A DNA stretch of 39,991 nucleotides from DATAES01 sp036493595. GTDB taxonomy: Bacteria; Actinomycetota; Acidimicrobiia; Acidimicrobiales; JACDCH01. Of the stretch, positions 1-8,529 are shown piece after piece. A program made the translations under genes and the position numbers. Position 1 is the stretch's first letter. Every line of letters starts with the position of its first letter. The stretch is taken from the NCBI GenBank assembly GCA_036493595.1, contig DASXPN010000059.1, forward strand, positions 1 to 39,991. Reading direction: 5' to 3'. The notes beneath the pieces are model-generated. The model had not been told where the DNA came from. It did not search any database and was given only the letters and a program-made list of their open reading frames with translations.

Positions 1-1577
1 GCGCTCTGCACACGGTTGCCGATGGAGGTCTGCACCGACGTTATGAACACGGTCACGATCGTCACGACCGTCGCGCCGACGAGGAGCGCGGTCGCGGTGG
101 CCGCGGTGCGGCGCGCACGATGGCGGGCGTTGCCGATGGCCAGCTCGGTGGCGGCCGTTTGACGGCGAGTCACGCGCAGGACCCGCCCGAGCGCCGTCGT
201 CGCGGGCACGACGGCAACGGGCGCGATCAGGACGGCACCGGCGATCAGCGCCACTGCGCCGAGAGCAAACAGCGCCGCGGTGCCGCTCGCCTCGGCTACC
301 GCGGCGGCGACGACGCCGAGCCCCATGCCGACGGTTCCGATGGCGATGCGCCGGTAGGAGATCGTGTCGACGGTGTCCTCGGCGTCGGACAACGCGGCGA
401 CGGGCGACACGCGCACGGCGCGTCGAGCGGGGACCAGCGCCGCGATCACCGTGACGGCGACGCCGGCCACGAACGGCACGACGAGCGACGCGACGCTGAC
501 CGTGAGCCCGCCGGCGGGCAACGCGAAGCCGGCCGCGTCGAACAAGCCTTTGAGCAGTCCGGCCAACCCGAACCCGGCGGCGACGCCGACGGCGGCGCAC
601 GCGCAGCCGACGACGAATGCCTCCAACGCGACGGACCGCCGCACCTGACGACGGGAGGCACCAACGGCCCGAACCAGTGCGAGCTCACGGCTTCGTTGCG
701 CGAGCGTGATCGAGAAAGTGTTCGAGATCGTGATCGACGCGACGAGCAGGGCGATCAGGGCGAAGCCGGTGAGGCCCGTGCGCAGTCCGTCGAGAAATTG
801 CTTCGACACGTTGTCGATCCGCTCGGCGGCGAGCTGTGAACCGGTGATTGCCTCCGTCCCCGGTGGCAAGGTCGCGGCGATGCGGTCGCGGAGGGACTCA
901 GCCGAGTCCCCGGGCGCGGCCTTCACCACGACCGAGCTGATCTCGTCGCTGCGTTGGAAGATGTGTCGCTCCGCGCCCGCCAGCGTGAAGGCCGTGAACG
1001 TCGTCTGCCCGAAGCCGTCCTCGTCACCGAATGTGGCGATGCCGACGATCGTCACCGTCACCGGGTCGGGCGTGCGCACGGTGGTCGTGTCACCGAGATG
1101 CAGATGGCCGGCGGTGGCCGCGCCGCGGTTCACCACGACCTCGTCCGGTCCGACCGGCGCGCGGCCCTCGACGAGACGGTACGGGTTGAGGCTCGGTTCG
1201 GTGATCCAGCTCGCTGCTTGGCGTGGCGGCCCGTTGCCGCCGATCGGCTCACCGTTCGCACCGACCAGTGCGCCGTAACCCTCGATCTGCGCGCTGGCGA
1301 CGGCGACACCCGGCACTCGTGCGACCGCGTCGACGGTCGACGCGGGAATCGGTCCGCGCTGCTCGTTCACCGAGGTCGGATCAACCGCGGTCGCGTTGCG
1401 GACGACGACGTCGGTCCCCGCGGACACGTCGGTGAACAGTCGTTCGAAGTTGGCGTTGAGCGTGTTCCCGAGGATGAGAGTGCCGGCGAGGAAGGCAACG
1501 CCCACCACGACGGCGAGTCCGGTGCTGGTGAGCCGGCGGGCGTTCGCACGGACTTGCGCGATGGCGATCCCATACAT
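1..1577 (-). CDS. FtsX/MacB-type ABC transporter permease (C-terminus off window edge)
   Basis: Membrane subunit of an ABC exporter or lipoprotein-type transporter that pairs with the ATPase just upstream. Reading the minus strand from ATG at 1577 gives an uninterrupted frame to the window edge (about 525 codons), so the protein is incomplete. A first membrane segment lies at about residues 16-36, followed by a large extracytoplasmic MacB-like domain and then a cluster of membrane segments (about residues 290-430) typical of an FtsX domain; further helices start near the edge, suggesting the usual two-FtsX-domain layout of about 800 residues. The start lies 2 nt after the stop of the ATPase gene, so the two are one operon. 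The start ATGTATG is the only good candidate at that junction. Substrate cannot be told. Confidence 0.85.
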   Translation of the reverse strand, partial: MYGIAIAQVRANARRLTSTGLAVVVGVAFLAGTLILGNTLNANFERLFTDVSAGTDVVVRNATAVDPTSVNEQRGPIPASTVDAVARVPGVAVASAQIEGYGALVGANGEPIGGNGPPRQAASWITEPSLNPYRLVEGRAPVGPDEVVVNRGAATAGHLHLGDTTTVRTPDPVTVTIVGIATFGDEDGFGQTTFTAFTLAGAERHIFQRSDEISSVVVKAAPGDSAESLRDRIAATLPPGTEAITGSQLAAERIDNVSKQFLDGLRTGLTGFALIALLVASITISNTFSITLAQRSRELALVRAVGASRRQVRRSVALEAFVVGCACAAVGVAAGFGLAGLLKGLFDAAGFALPAGGLTVSVASLVVPFVAGVAVTVIAALVPARRAVRVSPVAALSDAEDTVDTISYRRIAIGTVGMGLGVVAAAVAEASGTAALFALGAVALIAGAVLIAPVAVVPATTALGRVLRVTRRQTAATELAIGNARHRARRTAATATALLVGATVVTIVTVFITSVQTSIGNRVQS

Positions 1578-1579
1578 CG

Positions 1580-2329
1580 TCAACCTCCCAGCGGCTTGAT
1601 GCGAGCGAGCACGCGATCGGCAGTCGGAGCCTCGAGGTGGTCGACGGCGCGCCCGTCGAACAGGAACACGACCTCATCCGCGTGCGCGGCGGCGACCGGG
1701 TCGTGCGTCACCATCGCGACGGTCTGGCCGAGGTCGTCGACCGCCCGGCGGAACAGGGCGAGGATGTCGCTGCTGCTCTGCGAATCGAGATTGCCAGTCG
1801 GCTCGTCGGCGAAGACGACGTCGGGTTCCGTGATCAATGCGCGGGCGACCGCGACACGTTGTTGCTGGCCGCCACTGAGCTCACTCGGCCGGTGACGCGC
1901 CCGACCGGACAACCCGACGTTCGCCAGCATTGCCTCGACGCGACTCCGGTCGGGACGTCCACCGGCCAGGGTGATCGGCAAGGCCAGGTTCTGGGCGGCG
2001 GTGAGACTGGGGATGAGGTTGAACGCCTGGAACACGAAGCCGACGTGTTCGCGGCGCAACATCGTGAGCTGGTCATCGTCGAGATCGCCGAGCGAATGGC
2101 CACCGATCTCGGCGTAGCCGCTCGTGAGCGTGTCGAGCCCGGCCATGCAGTGCAGCAACGTGGACTTGCCCGACCCCGACGGTCCCATGAGCGCGAGCCA
2201 CCGGCCTTCGCGAACCGTCACGCTGATCGCATCGAGCGCGCGCACGATCGCCGGCGCGCGGCCGTACAGCTTCGTCGCATCGGCGACGCGTGCGGCCGCA
2301 ATCGGAGGAGCGGACACTTGAGTGGTCAT
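1580..2329 (-). CDS. ABC transporter ATP-binding protein (MacB/LolD type)
   Basis: Cytoplasmic ATPase that powers the adjacent FtsX-type permease. The 249-aa protein has Walker A GPSGSGKST (about residues 49-57), Q-loop near FQAFN (100-104), signature LSGGQQQR (151-158), Walker B VVFADEP (171-177) and the H-loop histidine in VTHD (207-210), all intact. The sequence belongs to the short LolD/MacB branch that serves FtsX permeases. ATG at 2329 is chosen because conserved sequence begins soon after it; in-frame codons upstream run through the divergent promoter region and look non-coding. The gene is divergent from a histidine kinase/response regulator pair, a layout common for two-component-controlled peptide- or antibiotic-responsive exporters; control by that pair is inference. 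Confidence 0.92.
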   Translation of the reverse strand: MTTQVSAPPIAAARVADATKLYGRAPAIVRALDAISVTVREGRWLALMGPSGSGKSTLLHCMAGLDTLTSGYAEIGGHSLGDLDDDQLTMLRREHVGFVFQAFNLIPSLTAAQNLALPITLAGGRPDRSRVEAMLANVGLSGRARHRPSELSGGQQQRVAVARALITEPDVVFADEPTGNLDSQSSSDILALFRRAVDDLGQTVAMVTHDPVAAAHADEVVFLFDGRAVDHLEAPTADRVLARIKPLGG

Positions 2330-2492
2330 GACCCGATGATCCACTCGATTCAGCTCGCCGTCGTCGTCCGACGGTCGTGACTTGACGCTGCTGTCCTTGT
2401 GGTGCGCGGGTCGCCCCAGAGCTCCGCACGTACGACGAGCGTGGTACGCCCATCTGCCGCGCCGGCAGGATGTGATCGCGCCCACGGGTGCT

Positions 2493-2498
2493 TACGCT
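2493..2498 (+). promoter_or_regulatory. -10-like hexamer for a leaderless histidine kinase transcript
   Basis: TACGCT fits the TANNNT consensus of actinobacterial -10 boxes and is separated by 7 nt from ATG 2506, which would place transcription initiation at or next to the A of the start codon. No clear -35 box or Shine-Dalgarno sequence is visible. Confidence 0.45.
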
Positions 2499-2505
2499 CA
2501 ACGGA

Positions 2506-3657
2506 ATGGCGGCCAGCGCGGCCATCCGCGTCCGATCGTGGCGCAACGAGATCATCCTCATGACGCTCGTGGTGCTCCTCCAGTTCGGTGCCACCGCGCT
2601 CAGCGCGCACCATCGCGTGCCGCTTCGCGAGCTCGATCTGGGCGGCTGGCTCCTGCTCGGCGTCTCCGTTGCCGTACTCCCGTTGCGTCATCGCGCGCCG
2701 GTCTGGGTGCTCGCGGCCGCGCTGGTCTCCACCGCTACGTACTGGGGTCTCGGCTACCCGCGCGGCCCGCAGTTCGCGCCACTCATCATCGCGTTGGCGC
2801 AATGTGTGATCACGGGACACCGCCGCGCTGCGGTCACGTCGCTCCTGGTCGGGTTCGTGGTCTTCCCTTGGTTGCCGTATCTCCTCGGCACCGACGACGC
2901 GCCCGGGTGGCCGGCGCAGGTCGGGCTCGCGGCGTGGCTGATCGCGTTGCTCAGCGTCATCGAGGTCGTACGAAGCCGGCAGCTCCAGTCGCGTGCTGCG
3001 ACCCGCAACGCGCTCGAGACGGCACGGCGGAGGGCGACCGATGAACGATTGCGCATCGCGCGTGACCTCCACGACGCGGTCGCGCACCGCATGTCACTCA
3101 TCAACATCCAGGCGGGTGTGGCGCTCCATCTCATCGACGACCGCCCCGAGCAAGCCGAAGAGGCACTCGTCACCATCAAGGCTGCGAGCAAGGACGCGCT
3201 CGTCGAGTTGCGTTCGATACTCGGCGTCCTCCGGCACGTCGACGATGAAGAGCCGCGCGCGCCGGCTCCGTCACTGGCGCGTATCGACGAGCTCGTCGAA
3301 CAGGCAAAGCTGTCCGGAGTCGATGTGCGCCTCGACGTCGAGGGCGACGTCCACGATCTTCCCTTCAACGTGGACCTCGCCGCGTATCGCATCGTGCAGG
3401 AGTCGCTCACCAACGTCGCCCGCCACGCCGATCGCCCCGACGCGCTGGTGCGGATCACCCACCGAGACCATACGCTCTGTCTCGACGTGCTCGATGAAGG
3501 CACTGGTGCGCGGTCCCACCATCCGGATCTGCCGAGTGGCGGCAACGGCATCGCGGGAATGCGCGAGCGGGCCTCGTCGGTCGGAGGCACGCTCACGGCG
3601 GGGCCGCGCGCGCGACACGGGTTCGCCGTGCATGCCGAGCTACCGGTGGAGAGCTGA
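2506..3657 (+). CDS. Sensor histidine kinase, HisKA_3 / NarL-DesK family
   Basis: Membrane sensor kinase that autophosphorylates on histidine and passes phosphate to the response regulator encoded next. The N-terminal 150 residues hold about five hydrophobic segments and no recognisable extracellular sensor domain, as in DesK/LiaS-like kinases that sense the membrane or a partner transporter. The HisKA_3 dimerisation motif RDLHDAVAHRMS carries the phosphoacceptor histidine (about residue 189 from ATG 2506). The HATPase_c domain follows, with the N-box in SLTNVARHA, a DEGTG box and GGNGIAGMRER. An in-frame GTG at 2488 is possible, but ATG 2506 fits the -10-like TACGCT 7 nt upstream. The response regulator starts 1 nt after the stop codon, so the two are co-translated. 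Confidence 0.9.
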   Translation: MAASAAIRVRSWRNEIILMTLVVLLQFGATALSAHHRVPLRELDLGGWLLLGVSVAVLPLRHRAPVWVLAAALVSTATYWGLGYPRGPQFAPLIIALAQCVITGHRRAAVTSLLVGFVVFPWLPYLLGTDDAPGWPAQVGLAAWLIALLSVIEVVRSRQLQSRAATRNALETARRRATDERLRIARDLHDAVAHRMSLINIQAGVALHLIDDRPEQAEEALVTIKAASKDALVELRSILGVLRHVDDEEPRAPAPSLARIDELVEQAKLSGVDVRLDVEGDVHDLPFNVDLAAYRIVQESLTNVARHADRPDALVRITHRDHTLCLDVLDEGTGARSHHPDLPSGGNGIAGMRERASSVGGTLTAGPRARHGFAVHAELPVES

Positions 3658-3658
3658 C

Positions 3659-4324
3659 GTGATCCGCGTCGTGCTCGTCGATGATCAGGCGCTCGTGCGG
3701 GCCGGTTTGCGAGCGCTGCTCTCGGCCGAGGCCGACATCGAGGTAGTGGGCGAGGCGGGGGACGGTGACGGTGCGATTGCCCGTACACGAGAACTGCAAC
3801 CCGACGTCGTGCTCATGGACATCCGCATGCCCGGCACCGACGGCTTGGCCGCGACGAAGACACTCGTGGGTGATCCGCGCACGGCCTCGGCGCGCATCGT
3901 CATCCTCACCACGTTCGACGTCGACGACCACGTCTTCGAAGCACTGCGGTCAGGTGCGAGCGGCTTTCTCGTCAAGGACACCGAACCAGCCGAGATGATC
4001 CGCGCTGTTCGTACGGTCGCGAGCGGTGAGTCGCTGCTGTCCCCGCGTGCCACTCGTCGCTTGATCGAGGAGTACGCGACCAAGGCCAAGGTCGTCGGAC
4101 CCGCACCGGACCTCGACGTGCTCACCGACCGCGAGCGCGAGGTGATGGCGCTGGTCGCGGAAGGGATGTCCAACGACGCGATTGCAGGACGGCTTGTCAT
4201 CGCGTCCGCCACAGTCAAGACGCATGTGAATCGGGCCATGACGAAGCTCGGCGCGCGCGATCGCGCCCAGCTCGTCGTGCACGCGTACGAGTCAGGCCTC
4301 GTCCGACCCGGCTGGACCGCCTGA
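3659..4324 (+). CDS. Response regulator, NarL/LuxR family
   Basis: Transcription factor paired with the preceding kinase. The 221-aa protein has an N-terminal receiver domain with the acidic pair D8-D9, phosphoacceptor D54 in VVLMDIRMPG, the switch threonine in LTTFD (about 84-85) and the conserved lysine in FLVKDTEP (106). A C-terminal LuxR helix-turn-helix covers about residues 155-215 (LTDREREVMALVAEG, recognition helix near SATVKTHVNR). GTG at 3659 is chosen because the receiver domain begins immediately (MIRVVLVDD) and it lies 1 nt after the kinase stop. Its likely target is the divergent ABC exporter operon, by analogy with similar gene arrangements. Confidence 0.93.
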   Translation: MIRVVLVDDQALVRAGLRALLSAEADIEVVGEAGDGDGAIARTRELQPDVVLMDIRMPGTDGLAATKTLVGDPRTASARIVILTTFDVDDHVFEALRSGASGFLVKDTEPAEMIRAVRTVASGESLLSPRATRRLIEEYATKAKVVGPAPDLDVLTDREREVMALVAEGMSNDAIAGRLVIASATVKTHVNRAMTKLGARDRAQLVVHAYESGLVRPGWTA

Positions 4325-4341
4325 CCTGGCCGCGAGGTCAG
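4321..4341. terminator. Small hairpin between convergent genes
   Basis: CTGACCT (4321-4327) and AGGTCAG (4335-4341) form a perfect 7-bp stem around a 7-nt loop, spanning the stop codon regions of the response regulator and the convergent SHOCT gene. There is no T-tract, so termination is only suggested by position. Confidence 0.35.
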
Positions 4342-4622
4342 AGCCCGAGGATCTGGGCCTTCTTGGCCGCGAACTCGTCGTCCGTGAGGATTCCCTGTGC
4401 GTGGAGCTCGGCCAGCTGTTGGATCTCGGCGAGGTCGTCACTCTCGCCCGCCTGTGGCGGTGCCTGTGCCGGTGGCGGTGGCGGCGGTGGCATCGCCTGC
4501 TGTTGCTGTTGTTCGTACCGGCCCTGTTGGCGCCGGGCGACGCGACCGCTGACGGCCGTGGCCGTGCCCGCGATCACCGCCGTTCGGGCCATCGTTGCCA
4601 CGGGTCGTGGGCGCAAGAGCAT
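4338..4622 (-). CDS. SHOCT domain protein
   Basis: Small protein (94 aa) of unknown role. The C-terminal 30 residues (AEIQQLAELHAQGILTDDEF onward, ending KKAQILGL) are a SHOCT domain, a short helical module usually found at the end of membrane or oligomerising proteins. The middle is low complexity: a glutamine run (about residues 38-42) followed by a proline run (45-51). The N-terminus is basic with a short hydrophobic stretch (TAVIAGTATAV). ATG at 4622 is supported by GGAGGAA five nucleotides upstream. It lies 45 nt downstream of a DUF6325-type gene on the same strand, a pairing I recall as common in actinobacteria; no function is assigned to either. Confidence 0.8.
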   Translation of the reverse strand: MLLRPRPVATMARTAVIAGTATAVSGRVARRQQGRYEQQQQQAMPPPPPPPAQAPPQAGESDDLAEIQQLAELHAQGILTDDEFAAKKAQILGL

Positions 4623-4667
4623 GGCGTTCCTCCTCGTTCTCGATCGTCGCTGGTTCGCCGGTCCGCC

Positions 4668-5090
4668 TCAGCCGCTCTCCGCCAGCTCGCCGAGCGCGGC
4701 TTCGACGAGATCGTGGGGGATGCGGCCGCCCTCGAGGAGGACGGCGTTGCAGTCGTGCAGCGCTTCGGCGAATCCCGCGGCCCACAGGTCCTCCCAGATC
4801 AGCAAGGCCGCCGAGGAGCCCGGCTCGAGTGCCTCCGCCGCGTGCTCGAGGTCCTCTTCGTTGATCATGCCCCGGGAATCGCCGCCGACACCGGCGAACG
4901 CCCGCAACTCGTCGAGTTGATCGAACTCGAACGTCGCGATGTCGCCGTTGTCGTCCTTCGAGACGAAAACAAGGTCGAGTACTCGCACCGTGTTCCTCTC
5001 GACCAAGTCGGCCAATGCCGGGGCCAAGCGACCGTTGAACTCGTTGTCCGGGAACCCGACGAGCAGATATTCGACTGGTGCCATCGTCAT
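4668..5090 (-). CDS. DUF6325-like protein
   Basis: A 140-aa soluble acidic protein. It begins MTMAPVEYLLVGFPDNEFNG and has an N-terminal alpha/beta part (LADLVERNTVRVLDLVFVSKD) and a C-terminal half with an Ala/Glu-rich helical pattern ending in LVEAALGELAESG. This matches my memory of the DUF6325 family (about 140 aa, often beside a SHOCT protein); its biochemical role is unknown. ATG at 5090 has GGAGGG 7 nt upstream; ATG 5084 is an alternative two codons later. It is probably co-transcribed with the SHOCT gene 45 nt downstream. Some relatives are described as possible membrane-potential or stress proteins, but nothing in this sequence demonstrates that. Confidence 0.75.
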   Translation of the reverse strand: MTMAPVEYLLVGFPDNEFNGRLAPALADLVERNTVRVLDLVFVSKDDNGDIATFEFDQLDELRAFAGVGGDSRGMINEEDLEHAAEALEPGSSAALLIWEDLWAAGFAEALHDCNAVLLEGGRIPHDLVEAALGELAESG

Positions 5091-5207
5091 CGTGCGACCC
5101 TCCGTGTCCGCGACCTGCTCAGCACAACACCACTCCCACAGGACGCGGGCATCACCTCATCCGGGTGACCCGTTGTCGCGCACCCGTTGTCACTTACTCG
5201 TAGACGC

Positions 5208-5774
5208 TCACGTCGGGTCGTCCGCCGCAAAGCTGACCTCGGCGGTGGCAACGGTCCCGCCGCGGCGACCAGGTGCGCTCTCTTCGTCCCAGTAGAGGTT
5301 GGTGTGCGCGATCACTTGAGCCGGCGGCGGCGCGCCCCAGTTGCTGAGGTCCTCGGTGGTGTGCGCGTCGCCGACCAACGTCACGTCGTACCCGCGCACC
5401 ATGGCGCCGTGAAGCGTTGACCGGATGCAGGCGTCGGTCTGGGCGCCGGCGACGACGAGCCGCCCCACGCCCCGCTCGGCCAGCACCTCCTCGAGCACCG
5501 TGTCTTCGAACGAATCGCCGTAGGTCTTGTGGACGAGCGGCTCCGAGTCGCGGCGGACGAGCTCGGGCACGTACTGCCACTTCTCGCTGTCCCGCGGCAG
5601 TTGGTCGCTGAAGTGCTGTACCCAGACCACGGGCACGTCCTCCCCGCGAGCCTTGTCGACGAGGGTGTTGATGTTCGCGACGACGTCGTCACGGTTGACA
5701 CTGCCCGTAACCACGCCGTTCTGCACGTCGATGACCAGCAGCGCAGTGTGCGGCCGGTCGGGGAGTGTCGTCAT
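5208..5774 (-). CDS. Isochorismatase-like cysteine hydrolase
   Basis: Hydrolase of the isochorismatase/nicotinamidase superfamily, acting on small amides or similar substrates in the cytoplasm. The 188-aa length is typical. The catalytic triad is visible: D16 in LLVIDVQNG, K83 in VHKTYGDSF and nucleophile C116 in AGAQTDACIRST. The cis-peptide region before the cysteine (VVAGAQTD) is also conserved, indicating an active enzyme rather than a degenerate one. Substrate cannot be predicted; the absence of the nicotinamidase metal-site pattern argues for the general hydrolase branch. ATG at 5774 has GGAGAG upstream. It is monocistronic and divergent from the flavoprotein gene at 5888. Confidence 0.88.
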   Translation of the reverse strand: MTTLPDRPHTALLVIDVQNGVVTGSVNRDDVVANINTLVDKARGEDVPVVWVQHFSDQLPRDSEKWQYVPELVRRDSEPLVHKTYGDSFEDTVLEEVLAERGVGRLVVAGAQTDACIRSTLHGAMVRGYDVTLVGDAHTTEDLSNWGAPPPAQVIAHTNLYWDEESAPGRRGGTVATAEVSFAADDPT

Positions 5775-5887
5775 GGGTCTCTCCAGTCCTGCTCGAGCCC
5801 TCGGTGCCTCGACCGCCTTGCCGTGCGATCACGGAGTACGGTCGGGCGACCCAGAGGGGATAGGTCGATGCAGCCCATCCAATCACC

Positions 5888-7033
5888 ATGAGCGCGCGCA
5901 CGCGCGTCGTGATTCTCGGCGCGGGGTTCGGCGGTCTCGAGCTGTCGACGCGCCTGTCCGACGAGCTCGGCGACGCGGTGGCGGTCACCCTGATCGACCA
6001 GAACGACGCGTTCGTCTTCGGGTTCTCGAAGCTCGACGTGATGTTCGGACGCAAGACGCTCGACGACGTCCGGTTGCCGTACAGCGACATCGCCAAGCCA
6101 AGTGTCGACTTCAGGCAAGCGACGGTGACGTCGATCGATCCCGTCGCGAAGCGGGTGGTCACGACGGGCGGCACCTACGACGCCGACATCCTCGTGGTCG
6201 CGCTCGGGGCCGATCTCGACCCGAACCTCACGCCGGGCTTCGTCGAAGGCGGCTACGAGTTCTACACACCCGACGGTGCGGCCCGCGTACGCGAGATCCT
6301 CCCGACGTTCGACGCCGGCGACCTCGTCCTGTGCGTGCTCGGCCCATTCTTCAAGTGCCCGCCGGCGCCGTACGAGACGGCGTTCATGCTGCACGACCAC
6401 CTGACGCAGCGCGGTGTGCGCGACGCCTGCTCGATCACGCTCGTGACACCTATGCCCAAGCCGATCCCGATCTCCGATGAGGTCTCGAACGCGATCATCG
6501 CGGGACTCGACGCACGCGGCATCACGCACTCGCACGCGACGAAGACGACACATGTCGATCCCGAGGCGAAGGTCGTCAATCTCAGCGACGGACGCGAGTT
6601 GCCGTTCGACCTTCTGCTCGGCGTGCCGGTGCATGTCCCGCCGCCTGTGGTCGTCGAGTCGGGCCTCACCGAGCCCGACGGTTGGATCGCGGTCGACGTG
6701 AAGACGTTCGGCACCAAGTTCGACGACGTCTACGCCGTGGGTGACATCACGAGTGCGCCGGTGCCGCGCGCCGGCGTCATCGCGGAGGGCGAAGCGACGA
6801 CCCTGGCCGATGTCCTGATCGACCGGATGAATGGTGGTCGCGCGATCAGACCGTTCGTCGGCGAGATCGTGTGCTACATCGAGATGGGCGACGAAAAGAT
6901 CGGCATGGTCAACGCCAACTTCCTCTCCGGATCGGCGCCCACCGCGGCGTTCACGCCTCCCTCACTGGCGGGCACCGACGAGAAGCGCACGTTCGCAGCC
7001 GAGCGCCGGCACCGCTGGTTCGGCCGAGACTGA
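5888..7033 (+). CDS. FAD-dependent oxidoreductase, sulfide:quinone reductase-like
   Basis: Flavoprotein disulfide-reductase-fold enzyme, 381 aa. The FAD dinucleotide motif ILGAGFGG lies at residues 9-16, a second nucleotide-binding region near 145-155, and the FAD-ribityl motif VYAVGDI at 281-287. FKCPPAPYE (155-163) resembles the cysteine loop of sulfide:quinone oxidoreductases and flavocytochrome c sulfide dehydrogenases, and a second cysteine (C329, GEIVCYIEMGD) falls near the place of their C-terminal catalytic cysteine. The first of the three classical SQR cysteines is not seen. NDH-2-like dehydrogenases are the alternative. The C-terminus lacks an obvious amphipathic membrane helix. ATG at 5888 begins right before the FAD motif; no strong Shine-Dalgarno is visible. 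Substrate is not established. Confidence 0.8.
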   Translation: MSARTRVVILGAGFGGLELSTRLSDELGDAVAVTLIDQNDAFVFGFSKLDVMFGRKTLDDVRLPYSDIAKPSVDFRQATVTSIDPVAKRVVTTGGTYDADILVVALGADLDPNLTPGFVEGGYEFYTPDGAARVREILPTFDAGDLVLCVLGPFFKCPPAPYETAFMLHDHLTQRGVRDACSITLVTPMPKPIPISDEVSNAIIAGLDARGITHSHATKTTHVDPEAKVVNLSDGRELPFDLLLGVPVHVPPPVVVESGLTEPDGWIAVDVKTFGTKFDDVYAVGDITSAPVPRAGVIAEGEATTLADVLIDRMNGGRAIRPFVGEIVCYIEMGDEKIGMVNANFLSGSAPTAAFTPPSLAGTDEKRTFAAERRHRWFGRD

Positions 7034-7086
7034 CGCCGCTCGTCGCCGCGGGTCAGCGGCCGCGAGTCGACGGTCGTCGGCAGACG

Positions 7087-7803
7087 TCAGCGAGTCGCGA
7101 CATACCAGAGCGCGAGCACGACAGCGATCGCGACGGTCGTTCCGAGTGCCCAGCCGGCGACGACGTCAGAGAGCCAGTGGACGCCGAGTACGAGACGGCT
7201 GAGGCCGACGAGACCGGCGAGAGCGACGCCGCCGACACCGAGTAGGACCTTGACGTACCGCCGCGCCGCGATGGTGAGTGCGAGGACGAACGAGACCGCG
7301 AGAAAGAACGACGCAGCATCCGTCGCGTGACCTGAGGGAAACGCCGCCAGCGTCACCTTGGTGGCTTGCACCGCTACCGGTGGGCGGTCGCGTCCGTAGT
7401 GTGCCTTCGCCGTAGTGGAGGCGAGGCTGCCGAGGAGGAGCGCGACTACTGGCGCGAAGGCGAGGACCAGCCGCCAGCCGCGGGTCCGGAGCCATACCCC
7501 GACGAGCACCCCAACGATCAACAGGGACGTGAAGCCGCCGATCGTGCTGACGAACCGGGCCGCAGATATCCACGCGTCGGTGCGGTGGTCGACGAACCAT
7601 GTCAGGACAGCTTCGTCGTGCGCGACGAGCCCGCCGCCGCCGGCCAGCTCCTGGGCGATCGCGAGGAACACCACCGAACTCGCGGCACCAACAGCCACGG
7701 CCACAGCCACGACCCGGCGAGAGGGACGAACGTCGCCGCGTGGAGAGTCGAGTCGGGATCCCGCTGATCTGGCCGGCGCCTGCGTGTAACCGTCGTGTCG
7801 CAA
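7087..7803 (-). CDS. PAP2-family membrane phosphatase
   Basis: Integral membrane phosphatase of the PAP2 superfamily, which dephosphorylates lipid or polyprenyl phosphates at the membrane surface. The 238-aa protein has five to six hydrophobic segments. All three catalytic motifs are present: K133-x6-R140-P141, PSGH (156-159) and S202-R203-x5-H209-x3-D213. The N-terminal 28 residues are polar. The start used is TTG at 7803, with a GGGTGGG stretch just upstream; conserved sequence begins well after it, so a later start is possible. It is convergent with the SQR-like gene. Undecaprenyl-diphosphate phosphatase or phosphatidate phosphatase activity are both possible. Confidence 0.87.
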   Translation of the reverse strand: MRHDGYTQAPARSAGSRLDSPRGDVRPSRRVVAVAVAVGAASSVVFLAIAQELAGGGGLVAHDEAVLTWFVDHRTDAWISAARFVSTIGGFTSLLIVGVLVGVWLRTRGWRLVLAFAPVVALLLGSLASTTAKAHYGRDRPPVAVQATKVTLAAFPSGHATDAASFFLAVSFVLALTIAARRYVKVLLGVGGVALAGLVGLSRLVLGVHWLSDVVAGWALGTTVAIAVVLALWYVATR

Positions 7804-7893
7804 TGCGGCCCACCCCCGTGCAACTGATCGAGTACGAGATGTGCAGCTTCTCGTATCCGGTTGTGGGACAGAGGGTCGGGGCCCCCAACGGCG

Positions 7894-7921
7894 AACGCCG
7901 GCTCCTTGTGGAGCCGGCGTT
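7894..7921 (-). terminator. Strong hairpin terminator
   Basis: A perfect 12-bp stem (AACGCCGGCTCC / GGAGCCGGCGTT) with a 4-nt loop TTGT, 36 nt beyond the stop of the exported PepSY-like gene. No T-tract follows, as is common in GC-rich actinobacteria. It separates that gene from the PAP2 gene on the same strand. Confidence 0.7.
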
Positions 7922-7956
7922 GCCTGGACCGGAGTGTCTTGAGCCGTTGCCGAGGG

Positions 7957-8397
7957 TCAACCCATGCCGTCGACGGTGGACGTGACGTTGAAGTTGCTGT
8001 CGAGCTTCACCGTGACGATGGAGCCGTCCGACTTGGTCATGTGGACCTCGTAGGTGGCGCCTTCGGCATCGGTCTCGGCGCGTTGCGCGGTCGCGCCCGG
8101 CTCGGCGGCCTCGGCGGCGGCCGTCGCCTTCGCCGCGTCGTCACCGGTCAAGACGGTCTCGGTGATGCCGTTGGCCTGGTGACCGCCCTTGCTCCAGTCC
8201 GGCGGCTGGCCCGGTTGTCCCTGTCCTCGTCCTTGCGCGGGCGCGGTGCCCGACGTTCCCGAGCTGCCGGACGAGCTCGATGAGCTCGACGGGGTCTGCG
8301 CGTTGGCGGTGCCGAGGAAGCTGGCGCCGACCGCGCCACCAACCAGCGCGGCGCCGGCCATGGCACCGCCGACGAGCACCTTGCGGAGGGGGTTCAT
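7957..8397 (-). CDS. Exported protein with PepSY-like C-terminal domain
   Basis: Secreted or cell-surface protein of 146 aa from ATG 8397. The N-terminus MNPLRKVLVGGAMAGAALVG continues to a likely signal peptidase site after GTANA (about residues 30-34). A Ser-rich linker (about 37-52) and a Gly/Gln-rich stretch follow. The C-terminal region (about 75-146: ITETVLTGDDAAKATAAA, then YEVHMTKSDGSIVTVKLD and ending VTSTVDGMG) has the helix-plus-strands pattern of PepSY-like domains, which often inhibit or chaperone extracellular proteases; the role here is unknown. AAGGAGA upstream supports ATG 8397 over an in-frame start at 8448. Monocistronic, ending in the hairpin at 7894-7921. Confidence 0.78.
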   Translation of the reverse strand: MNPLRKVLVGGAMAGAALVGGAVGASFLGTANAQTPSSSSSSSGSSGTSGTAPAQGRGQGQPGQPPDWSKGGHQANGITETVLTGDDAAKATAAAEAAEPGATAQRAETDAEGATYEVHMTKSDGSIVTVKLDSNFNVTSTVDGMG

Positions 8398-8529
8398 GGT
8401 GTCTGGATCTCCTTGTCGTGTGACCCGAACGCTTCGGGCTGGGGACAAGAATGCGGTTCGGGCCTCCGCGTAGCCTCCGGATGAACCGAGAGTTCGCCTG
8501 GAATCCGACCGCCGCGGGTGCGCCGTGGG

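Noticed and set aside
120..839. Long plus-strand frames over the permease region at the left edge.
   Set aside because: Asp/Arg/Gly-rich translations typical of antisense frames in GC-rich DNA; the minus strand encodes a clear FtsX-type permease.
5168..5191. 10-bp direct repeat ACCCGTTGTC (5168-5177 and 5182-5191).
   Set aside because: Short, not symmetric and at the 3' end of the isochorismatase-like gene; could arise by chance.
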